A stretch of DNA of 64,000 nt from JAWLBY01 sp041687455 (GTDB lineage: Bacteria > Pseudomonadota > Gammaproteobacteria > Xanthomonadales > Xanthomonadaceae), in NCBI GenBank assembly GCA_041687455.1, contig JAWLBY010000001.1, positions 1 through 64,000 on the forward strand. The letters are read 5' to 3'. This document shows, one piece after another, positions 15,600 through 24,233 of the stretch (the first letter of the stretch is position 1; each line of letters starts with the position of its first letter). A program made the translations under genes and the position numbers. The notes beneath the pieces were generated by a model. It saw only the letters and a list, made by a program, of their open reading frames with translations. It was not told where the DNA came from and searched no databases.

Positions 15600-16891
15600 G
15601 CGGCCTGTCCCATGTCGTCACCTCCGGCACGGTTGCGCTCGAAGAAGTAGCACATCCGTTTTCGCGGCGACAGGTACTCGAACACCGCGCGCGGCAACTG
15701 CGCCGGTTTCAGGCTGCGTTGAACGCCAGGCTGCCCCTGCTGTTCGAGGTCGATCACCAGAGCATCCTCGGGAGCGACCGCCGGATCGTGCACCAGCACG
15801 CGCGGCTTCAGCGGGCGGGCCGCGTTGACCGCGACCGACAGCGCGTAGCGGCCATCGGTCAGTTGCACGGCAGACCCCGGCGGATACACCCCCATCATCC
15901 GGATGAAGATCGCCATCGTCGCCGGATCGAACTGTGCCCGCATCCGCGCGAACATCACCGCCAGCGCGTCGTGCGGCGTCAGCGCAGCAGCCGGCTTGCC
16001 CGGGTTGCACAGGTTGTCGTACTGGTTGACCAGCGCGACTATCCGGCTGCCCTGCGCAATCCGTTCGCCGATCAATGCATTCGGATAGCCGCTGCCGTCG
16101 GCGTACTCGTGGTGCTGGCCGATGATCTCGCGCACGCTCGGCGACAGCCCCATCCGCTCGGCCAGCGCCAGGCCATGACCGACGTGTTCCTGGAACAGCC
16201 GCCGTTCCGCGCTCGAGAAGTTCTGGTCGCGCCAGCGCATGCGGTCGGGCAGTTCGATCTTGCCGATGTCGTGCAGCAGTGCACCGAGGCCGATCTCGTG
16301 CAGGCCGTCGACGATGCCGCAGGCCTTCGCCAGCAGCAACGACAGCACCGTGCAGTTCAACGGATGCAGCGAACTTTCCTCGCCGGCCTTTTCCGACAGC
16401 AGCCGGATCGCGACATCCTGCTCGCCGGTGATCTCGGCCAGCATGCCGTCGATGACGTGCTCGGCTTCGACCCGGGCCAGTTCCGGCTGTGCGCGGACGT
16501 ACTGCAGCGACTGGCGATAGCCGCGCGAGGCCTGGCTGAACTGCCGCTCGCAACGATCGAGGCTGGCCTGCTGTTCTCGCAGCAACGCACGCGCGTGGCG
16601 TCGCTCGCGCTGCTGGTCGGACTCGACGCCGGTGTCCTGCCCGGAAGGCGCCTCGAACGCGACCGGCGCCGCCGGCGGATCGATGGCCGGATCGACTGGC
16701 GGATCGCTCTTCTGCGGGCAGTAGCGAACCCGCGCGAGCCCGAGCGACCGGATCGTCGCGATCTGCTCGTCGCTGCGGATCCTGAAACTGTTGAACGGGA
16801 ACGGGTGCTCGGTCCAGCCGAGGTCGAGATGCACCAACATGCCGATCTGCAATCGCTCGACCTCGATCAATTGCAGCTCGCTGACGTTCAT
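15596..16891 (-). CDS. DUF3391 / HD-GYP cyclic-di-GMP phosphodiesterase
   Basis: 431 aa. The N-terminal 60 residues match the DUF3391 domain (VERLQIGMLVHLDLGW) usual in HD-GYP proteins. A charged linker with likely coiled coil (about 90-145) leads to the HD-GYP domain (about 165-345). The ligand series looks complete: His176, His207-Asp208 in LHDIGK, His236, His260-His261-Glu and the DGSGYP signature at 265-270. It should hydrolyse c-di-GMP to GMP. The start is taken at MNVSEL where the domain begins; in-frame ATGs 20-30 codons upstream are possible. It overlaps the GGDEF-EAL gene by four bases. Confidence 0.9.
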   Translation of the reverse strand: MNVSELQLIEVERLQIGMLVHLDLGWTEHPFPFNSFRIRSDEQIATIRSLGLARVRYCPQKSDPPVDPAIDPPAAPVAFEAPSGQDTGVESDQQRERRHARALLREQQASLDRCERQFSQASRGYRQSLQYVRAQPELARVEAEHVIDGMLAEITGEQDVAIRLLSEKAGEESSLHPLNCTVLSLLLAKACGIVDGLHEIGLGALLHDIGKIELPDRMRWRDQNFSSAERRLFQEHVGHGLALAERMGLSPSVREIIGQHHEYADGSGYPNALIGERIAQGSRIVALVNQYDNLCNPGKPAAALTPHDALAVMFARMRAQFDPATMAIFIRMMGVYPPGSAVQLTDGRYALSVAVNAARPLKPRVLVHDPAVAPEDALVIDLEQQGQPGVQRSLKPAQLPRAVFEYLSPRKRMCYFFERNRAGGDDMGQAA

Positions 16892-17073
16892 GCCACGCCC
16901 GCCCCCGCCCCCTGCGGCGTATGCCATCACCACGGCATCGCCCGCAGTGTTCGTCCGCATCATCGCCGTCGGCGGCACATGTCCGCAAGCCGTGCCGGCA
17001 TGGCCGCTTCGCACCGAGCGGCCGGTGGGCCTGAGGAAATGAGGCACGCGGACGCCGCGAGCGCGTCCGGGCG

Positions 17074-17454
17074 TCACCGCAGCGAAGCGACAGGCGGGCC
17101 GGCTGGTTCGGATAAGTCGTCGCCAGCCGGCAGCGGCCCGCCGTCGCGATCGAATGCCGGTGGGCAGTAGAAGTTGAGCGTCTTCAACAGGCGCTCGCCG
17201 GTGTTGCGCACGGTGTGCCGCTCGCCGCGTTCGATCACCAGCAATCGGCCGGGCGCCAGCGGTACCGTCCTTCCTTCGACCTCGGCCTCGCCGTGGCCAT
17301 CGACGACGTACAGCCATTGTTCGGCGCCGCGGTGTCGGTTGCTGGCACCACCCTCGACAGCGCCGGGCGCGATCGTCATTTCGGCGGTCTGCGCCGGGCC
17401 GACATCGAACAGCACCCGGAATCCCGGGCCGAACCGCAGCATTTCGGTCTTCAT
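17074..17454 (-). CDS. Single-domain cupin protein
   Basis: 126 aa. One small beta-barrel with the cupin motifs: a first motif around RHRGAEQWLYVVDGHGE (His plus Glu ligands, near 42-60) and a second motif PGRLLVIERGERHTVRN (near 68-85, with the conserved Gly and His). It probably binds a metal and a small ligand; the substrate cannot be told. The ATG at 17454 is preceded by GGAGAG. It is upstream of and in the same direction as the HD-GYP gene with a 182-base gap, so co-transcription is possible but not shown. Confidence 0.75.
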   Translation of the reverse strand: MKTEMLRFGPGFRVLFDVGPAQTAEMTIAPGAVEGGASNRHRGAEQWLYVVDGHGEAEVEGRTVPLAPGRLLVIERGERHTVRNTGERLLKTLNFYCPPAFDRDGGPLPAGDDLSEPAGPPVASLR

Positions 17455-17568
17455 CGGCCACTCTCCACACGGACCCGAACCCATGCTGCGACGGCCCACC
17501 CGAGCCGCCGGTGAAGCGCGGCGATGCCGGCGGACGCTACCATTGCGCGCAGACACCGGAGCGCTGCC

Positions 17569-19296
17569 ATGAAACGTATTGCTGTTGTCGTTGCGCTGCT
17601 GCTGGCAGCCGCCGTCGCGGGCTGGTGGTGGCTGGCCGCCGAGCGCGGACCGCTCGACGTCACCATCGCTGCCGACGCTCCATTGCGCTACGTGCCGGCC
17701 GATTCGCCGTATGTCTTCGCGACCCTGGCACCGATGCCGGAAGCGGTGGTCGCGCGCTGGGAGCAGGATCTGGCGCGGGTCGTGGCACTGTGGCAGGCGC
17801 CGATGGAGCAGTTGCGCCGCCAGGTCGACAGCGACGGCGACCCGACGCTGCTCGCACTGCTCGCACTGTTCGAAGACGAGTTCGCCGGCAAGTCACCGCG
17901 CGACGCGCTCGCTACGCTCGGGCTCGGCCCCGACCTGCAGATGGCGCTGTACGGCCTTGGCGCGCTGCCGGTCCTGCGCGTGCAGTTGGCCGAACCGGAG
18001 CGGTTGCGCGGCTTCCTGCAGCGGGTCGAGGCCGCGGCCGGTCAACGCTGGCCGCAGGCGCAGGTCGACGGCCAGCCGTACTGGCAACTGGCGGACGGCC
18101 ACGGCCAGTTCGCCGGCCTCGTCGCGATCGTCGACCGGCAGCTCGTCGCCAGCATCGCGCCACTCGGGGCCGATCCGGCCGCGCTGCGGCAGATCCTCGG
18201 TCTCGAGCGCCCGGACCGCTCGCTCGCCGACAGCGGCGAGCTGCAGCAGATCGCCGCTACGCACGGCCTGCTCGCGCAGTTCGTCGGCGTGGTCCACAGC
18301 GACCGGCTGCTGGCGGCATTGACCGGGCCGGCCAGTACCGTCGACATCGCGTTCCTTACCGCGCTCGGCATCGACAAGCCGCGGCTCGAAGGCGCCTGCG
18401 ACGGCGAGTGGCGGGCCTTGGCCGACACCTGGCCGGGGATGGTGTTCGGCTACACGCGACTCGAGCCGAACCGGGTCGACACCCGTCTGCTGCTGCCGCT
18501 GCGCGCCGACCTCGCCGCCGAGCTGCAGCGCCTGCGTGCGCCGATGCCGGGGCTGGCGGCGATCGACGAACCGCCCGTGGCGCATGTCGGACTCGCGCTG
18601 CAGGTCGGCGAACTGCCGGCGCTGGTCGGCCGGCTCGCCGACCGGGTTGCGCAGGCCCCGTGGCAGTGCGAATCGCTGCAGCCGCTGAACGAGGCCTTCG
18701 CGCAGGCGCAGTCGCTGGTCGTCAATCCGGCCGTCTATGCCGCCGCACCGGCGGCCTCGTCGGTGCATGTCGCGCTGGGCGAATTCCGCTTCGATGCCGG
18801 TGCGCAGGCACTGCCCGACGTGTCGGCCCGGCTGGCGATCGGGTCGCCGAATCCGGCCGCCCTGTTGGCGCTGGCCAGCAACGCGTTGCCGTCACTCCGG
18901 ACGCTCGACCTGCAGCCGGACGGCGTACCGCGCCTGCTGACACCGCCGGCCGGTGTCGCGCTCGATGGGCCGCTGCACATCGCGATGACCCGGCATGCGA
19001 TCGGCCTGTCGCTCGGCGCCGCCGAAGCAGCACGGCTCGGTGAGTTCCTGACGATCGACCCGGCGCAGCAGCCGGTGCTGGTCAGCGGCATCAGCGGCCG
19101 GTTCTACACGCTGATCGCCGAGCAGGCTGCACGGCAGGCCGCGCAGCAGGGCGGCGACCCGCTCGAGCAGCAGCAGATCGCGCGCGCAGCCGCACAGATC
19201 CAGCAGCTCTACGGCGAGACCATCGAACGCACCGAGGCACGGCTCGAACTCGGGGCCGACGGCATCGAGCTGCTGCAGTCGACCACGCTGCGCTGA
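17569..19296 (+). CDS. Membrane-anchored or secreted protein of unknown function
   Basis: 575 aa. A single N-terminal hydrophobic segment (about 5-24, KRIAVVVALLLAAAVAGWWW) with no clear cleavage site or lipobox suggests a signal anchor with a large periplasmic part. The body is two roughly equal halves of alternating hydrophobic strands and Leu/Ala helices. Early on it has YVPADSPYVFATLAPMPE, reminiscent of DUF3352-type proteins, but I cannot confirm that. No catalytic motif was seen. It is divergent from the cupin gene, monocistronic, and followed by a 315-base gap. Confidence 0.6.
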   Translation: MKRIAVVVALLLAAAVAGWWWLAAERGPLDVTIAADAPLRYVPADSPYVFATLAPMPEAVVARWEQDLARVVALWQAPMEQLRRQVDSDGDPTLLALLALFEDEFAGKSPRDALATLGLGPDLQMALYGLGALPVLRVQLAEPERLRGFLQRVEAAAGQRWPQAQVDGQPYWQLADGHGQFAGLVAIVDRQLVASIAPLGADPAALRQILGLERPDRSLADSGELQQIAATHGLLAQFVGVVHSDRLLAALTGPASTVDIAFLTALGIDKPRLEGACDGEWRALADTWPGMVFGYTRLEPNRVDTRLLLPLRADLAAELQRLRAPMPGLAAIDEPPVAHVGLALQVGELPALVGRLADRVAQAPWQCESLQPLNEAFAQAQSLVVNPAVYAAAPAASSVHVALGEFRFDAGAQALPDVSARLAIGSPNPAALLALASNALPSLRTLDLQPDGVPRLLTPPAGVALDGPLHIAMTRHAIGLSLGAAEAARLGEFLTIDPAQQPVLVSGISGRFYTLIAEQAARQAAQQGGDPLEQQQIARAAAQIQQLYGETIERTEARLELGADGIELLQSTTLR

Positions 19297-19611
19297 ACGG
19301 GCGCCGCGCGGCGACACGCCGTCTTGCCGTCGTGGAACATGCCGAGCGCCCGACGAACGGTCCGATACCGCCGACCAAAAGCAAGCCTTACAGGCTTTTG
19401 AATTGTCGGGCAGCGTTCGATCCGCCGCGGAACCGGCAGCAGCGGCGCTGACCCGTCATTTTCGCGCGGCACGGCTCGATTCGCGCTGATCAGTCCGCCA
19501 TCGGCCAGGCTGGCACGGCGCTTGCGACTGCTTCGGCGCTGCCGCGCAGATGCGGCAGCCGTCGTCGGGCGCCGCGTCAGGGCGCCCGCCCGCAGGCGCA
19601 GGAGATCGATC
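19297..19611. other. 315-base intergenic region with a sigma-54 promoter
   Basis: Contains a weak terminator-like hairpin (AAGCC at 19383-19387, GGCTT at 19393-19397, followed by TT) for the preceding gene, and the RpoN promoter described separately. A second GC-rich inverted repeat (GCTGCCGCGC...GCGGCAGC, about 19539-19559) lies in the leader of the KGG gene. No open frame of its own was supported. Confidence 0.6.
19511..19525 (+). promoter_or_regulatory. Sigma-54 (RpoN) -24/-12 promoter of the KGG stress gene
   Basis: CTGGCACGGCGCTTGC: the -24 element TGGCACG and -12 element TTGC are at the exact RpoN spacing. Transcription would start near 19537, giving a leader of about 75 bases before the ATG at 19612, with GGAG seven bases upstream of that ATG. 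It is only the second such site I found in the intergenic regions of this window. Confidence 0.7.
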
Positions 19612-19887
19612 ATGCCGAACAACCAGCAGAGCAGCGACAGCGAACGCCGACGTGGCGGACGCGGGTTCGCGTCGATGGACCCGAAACGGCAGCGCGAAAT
19701 CGCCAGCATGGGCGGCCGTGCCGCGCATCGCAGCGGCAATGCCCACGAGTTCACGTCGGAAGAAGCCCGCGAAGCCGGCCGCAAGGGCGGCCAGGCGGTC
19801 AGCCGCGACCGCCAGCACATGGCCCAGATCGGCAGCAAGGGCGGCCAGAGCCGCGGCCGCGGTCCGGATACCCGCACCAGCCACTGA
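19612..19887 (+). CDS. KGG-repeat stress-induced protein (GsiB/YciG-like)
   Basis: 91 aa, very hydrophilic. It carries the repeated KGG-type motif: FASMDPKRQREIASMGG, EAREAGRKGGQAVSRD and MAQIGSKGGQSRG, each a short helix ending in Lys/Met-Gly-Gly. The family includes B. subtilis GsiB and E. coli YciG, induced by general stress, starvation or desiccation; biochemical function is poorly known. The ATG is supported by GGAG at 19601-19604. It is monocistronic. The sigma-54 promoter upstream is unusual, as in other bacteria such genes follow sigma-B or sigma-S. Confidence 0.88.
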   Translation: MPNNQQSSDSERRRGGRGFASMDPKRQREIASMGGRAAHRSGNAHEFTSEEAREAGRKGGQAVSRDRQHMAQIGSKGGQSRGRGPDTRTSH

Positions 19888-20101
19888 CCGCCGACCTGCC
19901 GCCGGAGCGCTGCCAGACAACAACTCCGGCGCAGTCAGTGACGGGCTCAGCGCGCGGCCTGCGCCGCCGCGGCGTCCGCCATCGTCGTGGCCGCTGCCCG
20001 CCGGGGTCGCGGCCCGCATCTTGTCGACCGGGCGGCGCAGCGCGCCGCACCAGCAGCGCGAGGCGCGTTAGCATCGGCGCTCGTTTACGTCCGCCGGCAC
20101 G

Positions 20102-21169
20102 ATGCGCAAGATCGTCCACGTCGACATGGATGCGTTCTATGCCTCGGTCGAGCAGCGCGACGACCCGGGCCTGCGCGGCCGTCCGGTGGTGGTCGCATGG
20201 CGCGGGCCGCGTTCGGTGGTCTGCGCGGCGTCCTACGAGGCACGGCGGTTCGGCATCCGCTCGGCAATGCCGGCGCTGCGCGCTGCGGCGCTGTGCGCGG
20301 ACGCGGTGTTCGTGCCGCCCGACTTCGGCCGTTACAAGGCGGTGTCGCGGCAGGTGCGCGAGATCTTCGCGCGACATACCGCGCGAATCGAACCGCTATC
20401 GCTCGATGAGGCCTACCTCGATGTCACCGCACCGACCTCGGCGCTGGCCAGCGCCACCGCGATCGCCGAAGCGATCCGCAGTGCGATCCGCGAAGAACTG
20501 AAGCTGACCGCGTCGGCCGGTGTCGCCGGGAACAAGTTTCTGGCCAAGATCGCGTCGGACTGGCGCAAGCCGGACGGACTGTTCGTGATTCCGCCGTCCC
20601 GCGCGCTGGCCTTCCTGACTTCGCTGCAGGTCGGCCGGCTGCCTGGTGTCGGCCGCAAGATGGAGGCACGACTGGCCGAGCACGGCATCACCACGGTCGG
20701 CGAACTGCGCGACCGGCCGATCGCCGAACTGCAGCATCGCTACGGCCGCTGGGGCCTGCGGCTGCACGAACTCGCGCGCGGAATCGACGACGAGCCGGTG
20801 ACGCCAGACCGGCCGACCCAGTCGCTGTCCGCCGAGGACACCTTCGAACGCGATCTGCGCCTCGATCAGCTCGATACGCCGATCCGCCAGCTCGCCGAGC
20901 GCGTCTGGCAGGCACAGGCCCGCGAACCGCGGGTCGGACGCAGCGTCGTGCTGAAACTGAAGACAACCGACTTCCGCATCCTGACCCGCCGCTGCACCCC
21001 GGCCGCGCCGCCCGCATCGCTCGCCCAGCTCACCGAGCTCGCGCTCGGCCTGCGCCACCGCGTCGATTTGCCGGCGCCCACGCGGTACCGGCTGGTCGGC
21101 GTCGGCCTGCACAACTTCTGCAACCGGGACGAGTTGTTCGCACAGCCCGAGCTGCTGCTCGGCGCGTAG
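20102..21169 (+). CDS. dinB: DNA polymerase IV
   Basis: 355 aa, normal for the Y-family translesion polymerase Pol IV. It begins with the catalytic segment HVDMDAFYASVEQRD, followed by YEARRFGIRSAMP (nucleotide contact) and SLDEAYLDVT with the Asp-Glu catalytic pair. The helix-hairpin-helix GVAGNKFLAKIASD and a C-terminal little-finger domain are present. It extends mismatched or damaged primer ends in the cytoplasm. No LexA box (CTG-N10-CAG) was found in the 214-base upstream gap, so SOS control is not evident. It converges on hutU. Confidence 0.94.
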   Translation: MRKIVHVDMDAFYASVEQRDDPGLRGRPVVVAWRGPRSVVCAASYEARRFGIRSAMPALRAAALCADAVFVPPDFGRYKAVSRQVREIFARHTARIEPLSLDEAYLDVTAPTSALASATAIAEAIRSAIREELKLTASAGVAGNKFLAKIASDWRKPDGLFVIPPSRALAFLTSLQVGRLPGVGRKMEARLAEHGITTVGELRDRPIAELQHRYGRWGLRLHELARGIDDEPVTPDRPTQSLSAEDTFERDLRLDQLDTPIRQLAERVWQAQAREPRVGRSVVLKLKTTDFRILTRRCTPAAPPASLAQLTELALGLRHRVDLPAPTRYRLVGVGLHNFCNRDELFAQPELLLGA

Positions 21170-21219
21170 CGCGAGCGCCATGCGCGGTGCGACACGGCGC
21201 GAGCAGCGCTGGGATACGC

Positions 21220-22890
21220 TCAGCCGAGCATCGGCAGATTCAGGCCCTGCTCGCGCGCACAGGCCCTGGCGATGTCGTAGCCGGCATCGGCATGCCTCAT
21301 CACGCCGGTCGCCGGGTCGTTCCACAGCACGCGGGCAATGCGCTGGTCGGCCGCTTCGCTGCCGTCGCAGACGATCACCACGCCGGAATGCTGCGAATAG
21401 CCCATGCCGACGCCGCCGCCGTGATGCAGCGACACCCAGGTCGCGCCGGACGCGGTGTTCAGCAGCGCATTCAGCAACGGCCAGTCGGACACGGCGTCCG
21501 AGCCGTCCAGCATCGATTCGGTTTCGCGGTTCGGGCTCGCGACCGAGCCGGAATCCAGATGATCGCGACCGATCACGATCGGCGCCTTCAGCTCGCCGTT
21601 GCGGACCATCTCGTTGAATGCGAGGCCGAGCCGGTGGCGGTCACCGAGACCGACCCAGCAGATTCGCGCCGGCAGTCCCTGGAACGCGATCCGCTCGGCG
21701 GCCATGTCCAGCCAGCGGTGCAGGTGCGGGGCGTTCGGGATCAGTTCGCGGACCTTGGCATCGGTCTTCGCGATGTCGTCCGGATCGCCGGACAGCGCGA
21801 CCCAGCGGAACGGACCGACGCCGCGGCAGAACAGCGGCCGCACGTAGGCCGGCACGAAGCCGGGAAAGTCGAACGCGTTCGTGCAGCCGACGTCGAACGC
21901 CATCTGCCGGATGTTGTTGCCGTAGTCGAAGGTCGGGATGCCCATGTCCTCGAAGTGCAGCATCGCCTCGACGTGGGTCCGCATCGAATGCCTGGCTGCC
22001 TCGGCGACCGCGGCCGGATCGGTCTGCTGCATGTCGAACCAGTGTTCGAGCGTCCAGCCGATCGGCAGGTAGCCGTGCACCGGATCGTGTGCCGAGGTCT
22101 GGTCGGTGACCGCATCCGGCCGCACGCCACGGCGGACCAGCTCCGGCAGGATCTCGGCCGCATTGCCGAGCAGGCCGACCGAGCGCGCCTTGCCTTCGGC
22201 GCAATAACGCTCGATCCGCGCCAGCGCATCGTCGAGATCGGTCGCCTGCTCGTCGAGGTAGCGGGTCTTCAGCCGCATGTCGATCCGGCTCTGCTGGCAT
22301 TCGATCGCCAGCATCGACGCGCCGGCCATGGTCGCCGCGAGCGGCTGCGCGCCGCCCATGCCGCCGAGGCCCGCAGTCAGGATCCACTTGCCGGTCAGGT
22401 CGCCGGCGTAATGCTGGCGGCCCATTTCGACGAAGGTCTCGTAGGTGCCCTGGACGATGCCCTGCGAGCCGATGTAGATCCACGAACCGGCGGTCATCTG
22501 GCCGTACATCATCAGGCCTTTCCGATCCAGTTCGTTGAAATGCTCCCAGGTCGCCCAATGCGGCACCAGGTTCGAATTCGCGATCAGCACGCGCGGTGCA
22601 TCGGCATGGGTGCGGAACACGCCGACCGGCTTGCCGGACTGGATCAGCAGCGTCTGGTCGTCGTCGAGCTCGCGCAGCGCCGCATCGATCGCATCGAAAC
22701 ATTCCCAGTTGCGCGCGGCCCGGCCGATGCCGCCGTAGACGACCAGCTCGGCCGGATTTTCGGCAACGTCCGGATCGAGGTTGTTCTGCAGCATCCGCCA
22801 CGCCGCCTCGGTGAGCCAGTTGCGGCACGTCAACGTGCTGCCGTGCGGCGCGCGGACAACACGGGACCGGTCGACTCGGGTGGCAGACAT
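21220..22890 (-). CDS. hutU: Urocanate hydratase
   Basis: 556 aa, full length. It converts urocanate to imidazolone propionate, the second step of histidine breakdown, with tightly bound NAD. The family signature FQGLPARICW places the active-site cysteine at Cys411, and the NAD-binding glycine-rich segment is GLGGMGGAQP near 174-183. I chose the ATG at 22890 by family length; a longer open frame upstream is not conserved. A TATAAT (22924-22919) on this strand could be the -10. Unusually, hutH, hutI and hutG are not beside it. Confidence 0.95.
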   Translation of the reverse strand: MSATRVDRSRVVRAPHGSTLTCRNWLTEAAWRMLQNNLDPDVAENPAELVVYGGIGRAARNWECFDAIDAALRELDDDQTLLIQSGKPVGVFRTHADAPRVLIANSNLVPHWATWEHFNELDRKGLMMYGQMTAGSWIYIGSQGIVQGTYETFVEMGRQHYAGDLTGKWILTAGLGGMGGAQPLAATMAGASMLAIECQQSRIDMRLKTRYLDEQATDLDDALARIERYCAEGKARSVGLLGNAAEILPELVRRGVRPDAVTDQTSAHDPVHGYLPIGWTLEHWFDMQQTDPAAVAEAARHSMRTHVEAMLHFEDMGIPTFDYGNNIRQMAFDVGCTNAFDFPGFVPAYVRPLFCRGVGPFRWVALSGDPDDIAKTDAKVRELIPNAPHLHRWLDMAAERIAFQGLPARICWVGLGDRHRLGLAFNEMVRNGELKAPIVIGRDHLDSGSVASPNRETESMLDGSDAVSDWPLLNALLNTASGATWVSLHHGGGVGMGYSQHSGVVIVCDGSEAADQRIARVLWNDPATGVMRHADAGYDIARACAREQGLNLPMLG

Positions 22891-23194
22891 GGCGCGCTCC
22901 AATGCAATAGAGGGGCGAATTATAGGGAAGCGCCAGCACGCCGGGCGGCGACGATCGATCGAACAGTGCCGCAGAACGCGGCCATGACGCGGCGGCCCGT
23001 TCGGCCACGGATGACGACGTCTGCTGTTGTGGCGCCATGCCGACCCGGCGCGACTGCTGCCGGCGCTGCTGGTCGCGCTGACCCGATCGGCCGGAAGCCT
23101 GATGAATTCATGTACAGACGCTGAGCGCGCCACCATCGCTTTCTTGAACCGAGCGTTACATTAATTCACGCTTGCGCTTTTTGCGCCCCCCGCC
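22891..23194. other. 304-base divergent region between hutU and the RND operon
   Basis: Holds a TATAAT hexamer on the minus strand (22924-22919) that could serve hutU, though no good -35 sits upstream of it. On the plus strand, TTGAAC (23144-23149) is followed by an AT-rich TTACATTAATT (about 23156-23166), the only AT-rich island before the adaptor gene and a likely promoter or operator. No open frame was supported. Confidence 0.45.
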
Positions 23195-24229
23195 ATGCCT
23201 TCGACTCCTCGTCACGCCCGCTTGTGTGCCGGGCTCGCCGCCTGCATCGTGCTCGCCCCGCTCGCCGCCGCCGCACCGGCCGCGCCGATTGTGGTCCGCG
23301 TGGCACCGGCCGAATCCCTGCTGCTGCCATCGAGCCGCAGCGCAGCCGCGGCGGTGTTGAGTCCGAACGATGCGGTCATCGCGGCCGAGATCACGGCGCC
23401 GGTTGCGAAGATCGCGGCCGATGTCGGTGCCAGCGTCGAGCGCGGCGCGCTGCTGGCCAACCTCGATTGCACCGACCAGACACTGGCAGCGGCGCAGGCG
23501 CGAGCACAACGCGATGCCGCCGAGGCGCGCGTGGCGCTGGCGGTGCAGCGGCTCGAACGTGGCCGCGCGCTGTCGGCGAAGTCGTTCGTGTCCGAAGACG
23601 AACTGCTGGCGCTGGCAACCGAGCAGCGCGCCGTGCAGGCCGCCGCGCGGGTCACCGAGGCGCAGCAGGCGATCGCCGACCGGCAGGTGGCGAAGTGCAG
23701 GATCGAAGCGCCGTTCGATGCGGTCGTGCTGGAGCGACGGGCACAGGTCGGCATGCTGGCGACGCCGGGCACGCCGCTGTTCCGGCTGGTCGACCGGGCG
23801 GCACCGGAGGTCGAAGCGAACGTGCCGGCCAGCGAGGCCGACGGCCTCGGCAACGCGACCTCGATCACCCTCGATCTGCAGGGTCGCCGCCATCCACTGC
23901 AGTTGCTGCGACTGTCGCCGGTGATCGATCCGCAGGCCCGCACGCGGGTGGCACGGTTCGGTTTCGCTGGCGCTCCGGCCGCGGCCGGCGCCAGCGGCAG
24001 CGTGCAGTGGCAGACCCGCGCCGGCCGCCTGCCGGCCGAATTGCTGGTGCAGCGCGACGGGCAGCTCGGTGTGTTCGTCGCCGATGGCGGCAGCGCCCGC
24101 TTCGTGCCGATACCGACGGCGCTGCCGGGCCGGCCGGCCGACGTCGACCAAGCGCCGGGCGCATTGATCGTCGTCGAGGGCCAGCAAGGCCTCAACGACG
24201 GCGATCCGATCCAGCTCCGCGGAGACTGA
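23195..24229 (+). CDS. RND efflux periplasmic adaptor (membrane fusion protein)
   Basis: 344 aa. Signal peptide at about 1-27 (LAAAAPAAP). The rest follows the adaptor plan: a biotinyl-lipoyl-like half motif (AEITAPVAKIAADVGASVERGALLANLD), a helical hairpin (about 95-155) shorter than in AcrA, the second lipoyl half (KCRIEAPFDAVVLER) and beta-barrel domains. It links the inner-membrane pump to an outer-membrane channel. It is four bases upstream of the pump gene and clearly in the same operon. No TolC-family gene follows, so an outer-membrane partner must come from elsewhere. Confidence 0.88.
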   Translation: MPSTPRHARLCAGLAACIVLAPLAAAAPAAPIVVRVAPAESLLLPSSRSAAAAVLSPNDAVIAAEITAPVAKIAADVGASVERGALLANLDCTDQTLAAAQARAQRDAAEARVALAVQRLERGRALSAKSFVSEDELLALATEQRAVQAAARVTEAQQAIADRQVAKCRIEAPFDAVVLERRAQVGMLATPGTPLFRLVDRAAPEVEANVPASEADGLGNATSITLDLQGRRHPLQLLRLSPVIDPQARTRVARFGFAGAPAAAGASGSVQWQTRAGRLPAELLVQRDGQLGVFVADGGSARFVPIPTALPGRPADVDQAPGALIVVEGQQGLNDGDPIQLRGD

Positions 24230-24233
24230 CGCC

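Noticed and set aside
19888..20101. LexA box before dinB
   Set aside because: No CTG-N10-CAG palindrome was found in the gap.
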